Assembly (NCBI RefSeq): GCF_001659605.2
Contig: NC_035167.2
Coordinates: 6,077,734-6,141,733 of the forward strand
Direction: 5' to 3'
Length of the DNA stretch: 64,000 nucleotides
Source of the DNA: Manihot esculenta
Lineage: Eukaryota; Streptophyta; Magnoliopsida; Malpighiales; Euphorbiaceae
The stretch's first letter is position 1. Every line of letters starts with the position of its first letter. The position numbers and the translations under genes are program-made. The notes beneath the pieces are model-generated. The model had not been told where the DNA came from, did not search any database, and saw nothing but the letters and a program-made list of their open reading frames with translations. Shown piece by piece: positions 58,060-64,000 of this stretch.

Positions 58060-58366
58060 ACTATAAAGATAGCTATTACGATGCCACAAAAATGATTGGT
58101 GGGTTGTGATGAAAGTTAAAGGTGGACCTATTGTAGAAGTAGCTGATATATTTTCAAAGACGGATGAACCTTTCCAAGATGAAATTGATTATGCAGAAGT
58201 AAATTTGGATGATGTAACTGAACAATATTCCCAAAATGATCCAAGTGGAGAAATGACTGAAATTCATGATGATGTTTCGACGGATGAAGATAATTTCCTT
58301 AGTGACCCTAATTCAGATGTAGATATAGATGGTGATAATGAGTTTGATTTGTATGCATCAGAATAA
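58060..58366 (+). pseudogene. C-terminal tail of a CACTA TNP2-like transposase (DUF4216 region)
   Basis: The sequence around 58075-58120, in shifted frames, gives a WWVVMKVK-like stretch, and the ORF from 58106 gives VKGGPIVEVADIFSKTDEPF, followed by an acidic tail ending DGDNEFDLYASE. This matches the end of CACTA TNP2-type ORFs, where the DUF4216 domain precedes an acidic C-terminus. The rest of the transposase, including the Transposase_21 catalytic part, is missing. Confidence 0.65.
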
Positions 58367-58491
58367 ATTAATTTACATCCTCAATCAGTTTATAGTTATA
58401 TATATGCATACTTTGTGTGTAAGTAACTTACTACATCTGCAAGTTTGTTATTTAATGTTATTAGTCCTTACTAACTTTTATTTTCACAGAT

Positions 58492-60177
58492 GAAGGGGCA
58501 TGGGAATGATGCGTTTAGGGCACGAGGAAGGTTTAAGAAGTCAGGAGGACCAGTTCGACTACCTGACCAAACAAGTTAGGAGGAATCGACTGCAGTTGAC
58601 GTAGCAGATTATGAGCCACAGGTACTATAGACATCCACGGGACTTGGTGAGACAAAACTCTAGATATGGGTACCACTTGCATCTAGATTATAGACGTCTC
58701 ATAGTGATCGAGCATGTCCACCAATTCCTCCCCGTACCACTGCAGTTCCCCCCGTCCTACTACAGCTCTTCCACATTCCACTACAACTCCACGACCTTCG
58801 GCATCACATTCACAATCATCTAATCTTGCATTCTCTTCTGCTACTGCATTAGTTAGTGTAGTAGGATCTACATCAGCATCTGCGCCAGCATTTGTTTCAA
58901 CCGATCTTTATAGGTCATCTGCATGTTCGACCATTGCTGTAGGCGGCATACAGTCATTCTGATAAACCATTTCTCTCATTAATAATATGTAATAATGAAT
59001 TTTTTTTATTACTATTAATGTCATTGTTCTCCTTTACACACTAACTGTTGTGAATGTAGGTTACATCCATTAGAGTTGTGCAGGCGCATGATCACTCTTA
59101 TAATAAAAGAGAGATTGGTCGTGGAAGGTCATTGTTGGAAGACTGTATCAAATGACACGAAGGAGTTTTATTAGTAAGAATTTAAGGTGAGGATAAAATT
59201 TTATGTATATTGAACCATAATATGCAATGTAAAATTACTAACTAGTATATTTTAATATTTTTACAGAAATACTTCCTATAGAATTAAGCAATTGACAGCT
59301 TGGTGAAAATTGCATGGCAGAAGAAGGCTGCTGAGAGATACAGAGGGCTTATGTGTGAAATCAAAAAAGGAAAGACAAAGAATCTAGCTACACTAGATTC
59401 TATTTTGAGGAAGTGGCAGAAAACTTAGACACTTCTGAATTTAAAGAGAAGTGTGACCAGTTTTCTGCCAATAGGCACAATGAGGCTGGAGAGGCAGGAT
59501 TTGGCATTTCCGAGCATGCTTTTAGGTCACAGTATACCCACCAGCAGAGGATGGTATTAATACTTACAAAAATATTTATTTTGTTATATATATTTTATTG
59601 CGATGCTAATTGTTATAAGAGTGAGAAAGGTTAGGAAGATAACCACATCCTTATGAGCTTTTTGAGGCTACACATAAGAGAAAGGAGACGGATGAGTTTG
59701 TTGATGCTAGGTCCAAAACTATTTATGTAAGTTGATAATATATTTAGTTATATAAAATTTTGAGATACTTAAATCTTATCAGATTAATAATAAGTTAATA
59801 AAATTTTATTATGTAGGATAAATTCATACAACTAAAGGAGTCAGCAACACAACAACAGGAGGGAATGAGGCTCAGCTTTACTACGAGATAGTTGGCGGGC
59901 AGAAAAGAGTCGAGTTTATGGATTAGGATCCCAGGCTTCTGCATATTTTCATGTGTCATCACATTATTCTGCCTCATACTCGTCTGTACTCCAAGTGGAT
60001 CCTCCATCCATTAAGGCAATAAACAGGATGATGAATAAAATTGATCGACTAGAGACAAAGAATGGTCGACTTAACTCAGTGGTAAAGAAGTTACAAGCGT
60101 TTATGCATAGGATGATGGCATAACAGGGTACCGAGACATCCACTCCTGCATCTCCAGCTCCAGCTCCAGCTCCATAG
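58492..60177 (+). pseudogene. Transposase_24-like second gene of the CACTA element, decayed
   Basis: Several plus-strand pieces in order resemble plant Ptta/En/Spm-type proteins: KKAAERYRGLMCEIKKGKTK near 59320; a frame-shifted HPYELFEATHKRKETDEFVD at about 59645-59700; DKFIQLKESATQQQEG at about 59818; SRVYGLGSQASAYFHVSSHY at about 59910; and an INRMMNKIDRLETKNGRLNS coiled coil near 60030, ending in an APAPAP repeat. GT-AG-like borders at about 59187/59267 and 59728/59817 suggest former introns. In-frame stops (for example near 59890 and 60121) disable it. The start is unclear; MKGHGNDAFRARGRFKKSGG at 58492 is a candidate. Confidence 0.75.
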
Positions 60178-60349
60178 CAATAACGTGATGATGCCCCTGT
60201 CATTGGTGATCATCATACATACAATGATGATGATATAGATGATGAGCTTGCTAGTTTAGTTTAGTATGTATATTTGCTCAGACCAAATTTAGACTAATTT
60301 ATCATGTTGTTATTAATATTAATTTACACATTTTCTGCCTAATTCTGTG

Positions 60350-61622
60350 ATTTTGATTTTATTTTGTAGAAAACGGTATAAAAAGGTAATTTAGTGAAAA
60401 TGCTCTTAAAACTGGCTAAAAGAGGATAAAGGAGAACAAGCATGGTTTGCCTAAGCCAAGTTGCAGCTGAAGTGAAGATAAACAAGGAAAGTACAGTCAT
60501 CAAAGTAATTTAAAATTCAAATTTCAAATCTTTAAGAAGTCTTTCCCTTATTAAAAATGTAAAGACACCTCAGCATTCATTTCAGCTTATTCAGGAAGTC
60601 AAATCTCAAGAAGATGCACTTGCCTTCCAAGAATTCAAAATTCAAAATTCAAAATTTAAAAGTCATCTCAACAAGGAAATCTAGGCAGCACTTTCAGCTA
60701 TAAAAGGATCACAAACAAGCAAGAGAAGACTCTTCTCCACACTTTCGGATGGAGTAACACGCCTGCTTCTCTCCAAGCCGCCGATTGGTTCCTCTTCTCT
60801 TCTCTTTCTTTTAATTTTTGTGTTTTGTTTCAGCCATGAGTGGCTGAAACCTCTTTTTCTAGTTGAAGATTAGGTGAAACTTTAGTTATTTTATGGATTG
60901 GGAGAGATGAACATATATTGTTTATCAATATTTATGCAATTTCATGCTTAATTCCATTGTTGCTTTATTGTTTAGATCAATAGGACCCATTGATTCTTGA
61001 TTGCAAAGTGATAATTTGTTAGTTTAGATAGTTTTAAGTCCGTAATTGCTTTAATTATTCAAACACAAGTAACTCTTGGTGTAAAAACTAAGGAAATTGC
61101 ATGATCTAGCAATATTACCATACGGTTGGGTAGCTAAAATTAGATATCTCTATTTCTTAATGCAATTGACAGTTGTTAGATGCCAAAGGTCCAAGAACGT
61201 TCCTTGGCAACTTGTTGATTAGTGATTAATTAGAGGATGTTTCCTAGTTAATCTATGCTTAAGGAGGGATATGGTGGTGAGAAGCGTCTTTCACCTGCAT
61301 AACTAATTTATTGAATCAAATAAAGGAATTTTTGTGTCAATGATCAATCCCAACAAGTGGATCCAATTATTCAACTAGAGCCTTTCTTGTTATTAAATTT
61401 CTTTACTTTAATTATTTTCTTTACTTTGTTGTTTTTAATTCTAGTTCAATTCATCAATCTCAAAACCCCCTTTTTATTTTACTTTCAGTTTATTTACTTG
61501 GTCTTGCTAAGGAAAATAAGTAAGTATCAATTTCCTATCGATTCGATCATTTTGCCACTATTTACAGTTATAAAATTTTGATAATCAAAAAGATTATTTT
61601 TGACCGGTTTCGACAACCGCAC
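60350..61622 (+). mobile_element. Solo LTR related to the Athila-like family
   Basis: From about 60900 the plus strand aligns to the minus strand of the LTR at 29537-30943: TCCTTGGCAACTTGTTGATT, GGTGAGAAGCGTCTTTC, ACTAATTTATTGAAT, GTCAATGATCAAT and the end CGGTTTCGACAACCGCA. The first 500 bp are diverged but include a promoter-like CTATAAAAGGATCAC at 60699. No interior or second LTR is present. The exact ends and target duplication could not be fixed. It lies within the CACTA element and therefore inserted after it. Confidence 0.75.
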
Positions 61623-62311
61623 AGTCAATATTTTATTTGGACCATTTAATAATTTTATTTTAACTTAAATATGTTTTATAAATTTACATATGTATTATAA
61701 TTATGAAATATCTTAAATTTTAAGAATATTTTAGTTTATATATTAATTGATTTGGCTCTTACATATATAGACAAATAATGTATAGATATAATGATGGATA
61801 TATATATAAATAATGTATAAGGTGATGATGGATATGTATGAATAATGTATAGGAATTGAAAAAAAAAATTATTAATGAATTACCAATAGATTTTTCATTA
61901 GTATTCCTAATGGAATAATTCAATTTTAATAGAAAATAAAATTATTTTTTATCACCAATGAATCACAAACGAAAATTCTGTTAATGTCAATAATGGATAA
62001 CTCAATCCATTTGTGAAGTCATAGTGAAAAATATATTTTTCACTAATGGATATGTAGTCCATTAATAATTATAATGGACGTATCAGTTGCTGATTCATTA
62101 TTAACACTAACAAATTTTGAAATTATTGATAAATAAATTATCAATGAGATTTTTTAGAATAAATTTGATTCGCTATCAAACTATAAATAAATTGTTGTTC
62201 AATAACGTATAAATCCGTTACTATTGTTAAATTTCTTGTAGTGTTTTCTGCGTGTAAAATAAATATAGGTTTAGACAAAATGGAATATTGTTAAATTTAA
62301 CAATGATAAAT

Positions 62312-62767
62312 TAGGGATGAGCATTATTCGGTTCAAACTGGAAAAATCGATCGAACCGAATCGATTTGAAAATTTGGTTCGATTTTTTTATACATTTCGA
62401 TTCGATTTAATTTTTAATTTCAGAAATTTCGGTTATTTTGGTTCAGTTCGGTTTTGATCAGAAAAAAATCGAAAAAACCGAACCGAACCGATCAGTGATA
62501 ATAATATATTTTTTCAATAATATAGAGAAATTAAATCATATTAAGAATAAAATATTTTAATTAAATTTTAAAATATTAAAAATAAAGTGTAAAAAATAAA
62601 AAAATTATTAAAAATCAAAACCGATCAAATCGAACCGAATCAGACCGGTTCGATTTGATTTCTGATCAAATTCGATTCGGTTCGATTTTCATAAACATTA
62701 AAATTTCAATTTTTAATTTATTCGGTTTGATTCGATTTTGAATCAAACCGACCGAATGTTCACCCTA
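62312..62767. mobile_element. hAT-like MITE, 456 bp, with perfect 8-bp target duplication
   Basis: Ends TAGGGATGAGC and GTTCACCCTA, flanked by TGATAAAT on both sides (62304-62311 and 62768-62775). The interior matches the copies at 18650 and 45823, about 85-90 percent to the latter by eye. No coding capacity. An 8-bp duplication with TAGGG ends points to mobilisation by a hAT transposase. Confidence 0.9.
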
Positions 62768-62775
62768 TGATAAAT

Positions 62776-63684
62776 GGGGACATGATTAAAAGGATTTTTT
62801 TTATTTTAAATGCTCTATTTTATTAATCAATTAAAATTGAGAGAACCATTTTATAATTCACAATTAACTTTTCAAATTCAAAATTTCACTATTTCAAAGA
62901 TTTGGTTTTATTGTTCATAAAAAGATTAGGTTATAAATATAATTTTAACAATATTGTTTGTCCGATAAGCTTTTGTTTTATAGTTTGATTATCCCTTATG
63001 TTTATTCACATACCTAGGATCCATTTCACATTACAGTCAGAAATTGCTTTTAAGAAAACACTTTTTTAGCTTTCAAAAAGAAAAAAGAAAACACTTTTTT
63101 AAATATATTATTTAAAAAAATAAGAATTATTTAAAATTATTTTAGATATAACTTGCTCATAAAACATCAAAATAAGAAAATTGTTTTTGCAACTAAATAC
63201 AAAATAATTTAACAAAAAAACGGTTTTTTTCTCCTAAATTCAACGTCAAACGTAATTATAACGCAGTATTTTGATATTTAAAAAAAAATTAGTGTTTTCA
63301 ATTTTTTTTTAATTTTAAAATTTTTATTTTAAAAAATAAAAATTTTATATAATTTTTTTGTTGCGGCTGAACTTGAATCCACGTACTCCTATTCATTCAA
63401 ATCATGACATGTGGGCTACTATCTGTCTTAATTCGACCAAAAAAAGAAAAAGCAGTCTTGGACCGACATAGACTCTTCACGTCTCGATTCATTCAGAAGG
63501 CGATGGGACAACTCCTCATCGTTTTTAGAAACAAAATTTTATTTATGAAAATAATACAGAAACTTAGTAATCACCGTTCAATCTCTATCCCGATCACCCA
63601 ATCTCCCCGAAAACATTCAATCTTAAGATAATGAGTACTCTGTAACCTCCATCAATGGAGGAATACTTCTAACTATATCACTGC
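62776..63684. other. AT-rich spacer and 3'UTR of the dehydrogenase gene
   Basis: No gene to about 63400. The final 300 bases are less AT-rich and probably hold the 3'UTR of the minus-strand gene that ends at 63685. A plus-strand ORF at 63404-63631 has no recognisable similarity and is likely chance. Confidence 0.5.
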
Positions 63685-64000
63685 CTAAGAAGAATGTAAT
63701 CTTTTCACTGCCATTTCTATGGCGGGATTGGCAAGACTACAACCTCCGTCAACCACAAGATTCAGCCCACTCACGTACTTAGACTCATCGCTTCCCAAAT
63801 ACAAAGCGGCCTCTGCTATATCCTCTGCTTCTAACACAGCCTGCTTCAAGTTCCCTGCAGCTTCAATCTCTTCCTGAATCTTCTCATTCTCCTTCCCCAT
63901 TAACCCCAAACCAAATTTTAGCAGTGGGGTTACAATTGCATATGGCGAGACACAGTTGACTCTAATCCCATATTGGCCCAACTCTACACACAGATTCTTA
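63685..64000 (-). CDS. Short-chain dehydrogenase/reductase, C-terminal part (secoisolariciresinol dehydrogenase-like)
   Basis: The last 105 codons of a gene that begins beyond the window. The visible part reads KNLCVELGQYGIRVNCVSPY, AIVTPLL, then a variable helix, AEDIAEAALYLGSDESKYVSG and LNLVVDGGCSLANPA, the standard C-terminal half of classical SDR enzymes that use NAD(P). The VNCVSP block and YVSGLNLVVDGG strand shape the cofactor and dimer contacts. The wording is closest to the plant SDR110C group, which includes secoisolariciresinol dehydrogenase, momilactone A synthase-like and xanthoxin dehydrogenase-like enzymes; the substrate cannot be told. The Ser-Tyr-Lys catalytic residues and the N-terminal Rossmann motif lie outside the window. 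The frame is intact here. Confidence 0.88.
   Translation of the reverse strand, partial: KNLCVELGQYGIRVNCVSPYAIVTPLLKFGLGLMGKENEKIQEEIEAAGNLKQAVLEAEDIAEAALYLGSDESKYVSGLNLVVDGGCSLANPAIEMAVKRLHSS

Larger units (their letters stand above)
57438..62243 (+). mobile_element. CACTA (En/Spm) transposon, decayed
   Basis: The right terminus at 62222-62243 is, read on the minus strand, CACTACAAGAAATTTAACAA, a textbook CACTA end. The left terminus at 57438 is a decayed match (CATTACAAAAATCTATCA, about 15 of 18 aligned bases). Both are flanked by TTT (57435-57437 and 62244-62246), a 3-bp target duplication that fits CACTA elements, although TTT is weak evidence in AT-rich DNA. Subterminal words such as ACTAATGGA, TCCATTAGT and AACGGAT recur inside both ends in both orientations, also typical. 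Coding remnants are a TNP2 tail and a Transposase_24-like gene. A solo LTR sits at about 60350-61622. Confidence 0.85.

Noticed and set aside
63404..63631. 75-codon plus-strand ORF near the dehydrogenase gene
   Set aside because: No recognisable similarity, and it overlaps the likely 3'UTR of the minus-strand gene.
1..64000. Endogenous plant pararetrovirus
   Set aside because: All reverse transcriptase remnants belong with LTR elements that have LTR pairs, primer sites and target duplications; I saw no movement or coat protein features typical of such viruses.
1..64000. CRISPR arrays, riboswitches, bacterial operons
   Set aside because: The DNA is nuclear plant sequence; regular tandem units seen (35, 39, 53, 101 and 114 bp) are adjoining copies without spacers.

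Overview
The window is nuclear DNA of a flowering plant, almost certainly a eudicot. Evidence: genes with GT-AG introns, plant-only families (DUF1005, F-box/DUF295, a type I MADS-box factor, a plant-type short-chain dehydrogenase), very AT-rich intergenic DNA, and several plant lineages of LTR retrotransposon plus a CACTA transposon. The content would fit Euphorbiaceae such as cassava or rubber tree, but that is only an impression. There is no operon, CRISPR array or bacterial feature.

Layout. 1-7559: an old Tat-type LTR retrotransposon (LTRs 1095-1593 and 7075-7559) that has lost gag-pol, keeps an antisense ORF remnant, and contains a solo Tekay-like LTR (2330-4509, 5-bp target duplication CAGTC). 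8.7-11.8 kb: a gene for a very acidic, single-pass membrane protein with a 5'UTR intron. 13.4-15.0 kb: a two-exon DUF1005 gene (minus). 16.1-19.1 kb: a fold-back MITE and a hAT-like MITE. 21.0-22.3 kb: an intronless F-box/DUF295 gene (minus). 23.1-24.6 kb: a two-exon AGL62-like MADS gene (minus). 25.1-26.0 kb: a dead Ty1/copia reverse transcriptase fragment. 26.5-46.5 kb: a directly duplicated segment whose right copy was entered by an Athila/Tat-like non-autonomous element (29537-44710, target duplication GTGAT), itself entered by a young Tekay-like Ty3/gypsy element (33322-42686, target duplication CAACA). 49236-55777: an old Tat-type gypsy element (target duplication ATAAG) with decayed pol. 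57438-62243: a CACTA element with TNP2-tail and Transposase_24-like remnants, containing a solo Athila-like LTR. 62312-62767: another hAT-like MITE. 63685-64000: the 3' end of a short-chain dehydrogenase gene (minus) that runs off the window.

Five host genes are supported; they are spaced by 2-40 kb of transposon-derived DNA and show no sign of acting together. The rest is a layered record of insertions whose order can be read from nested target-site duplications and LTR divergence.

I found no clear new biological system. The most unusual signals are short palindromes present in many copies within two unrelated LTR retrotransposon families: an 18-bp one (GTGATTTGGGCAAATCAC) in LTRs and ORF of the Athila-like element, and a 13-bp one (TTCGGCGGCCGAA) in the Tekay-like LTRs. 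Also notable are a 28-bp palindrome beside a primer-binding site, a natural empty-site/filled-site pair for the hAT-like MITE family, and an antisense ORF outliving all sense coding capacity in the first element. Divergence figures were counted by eye.
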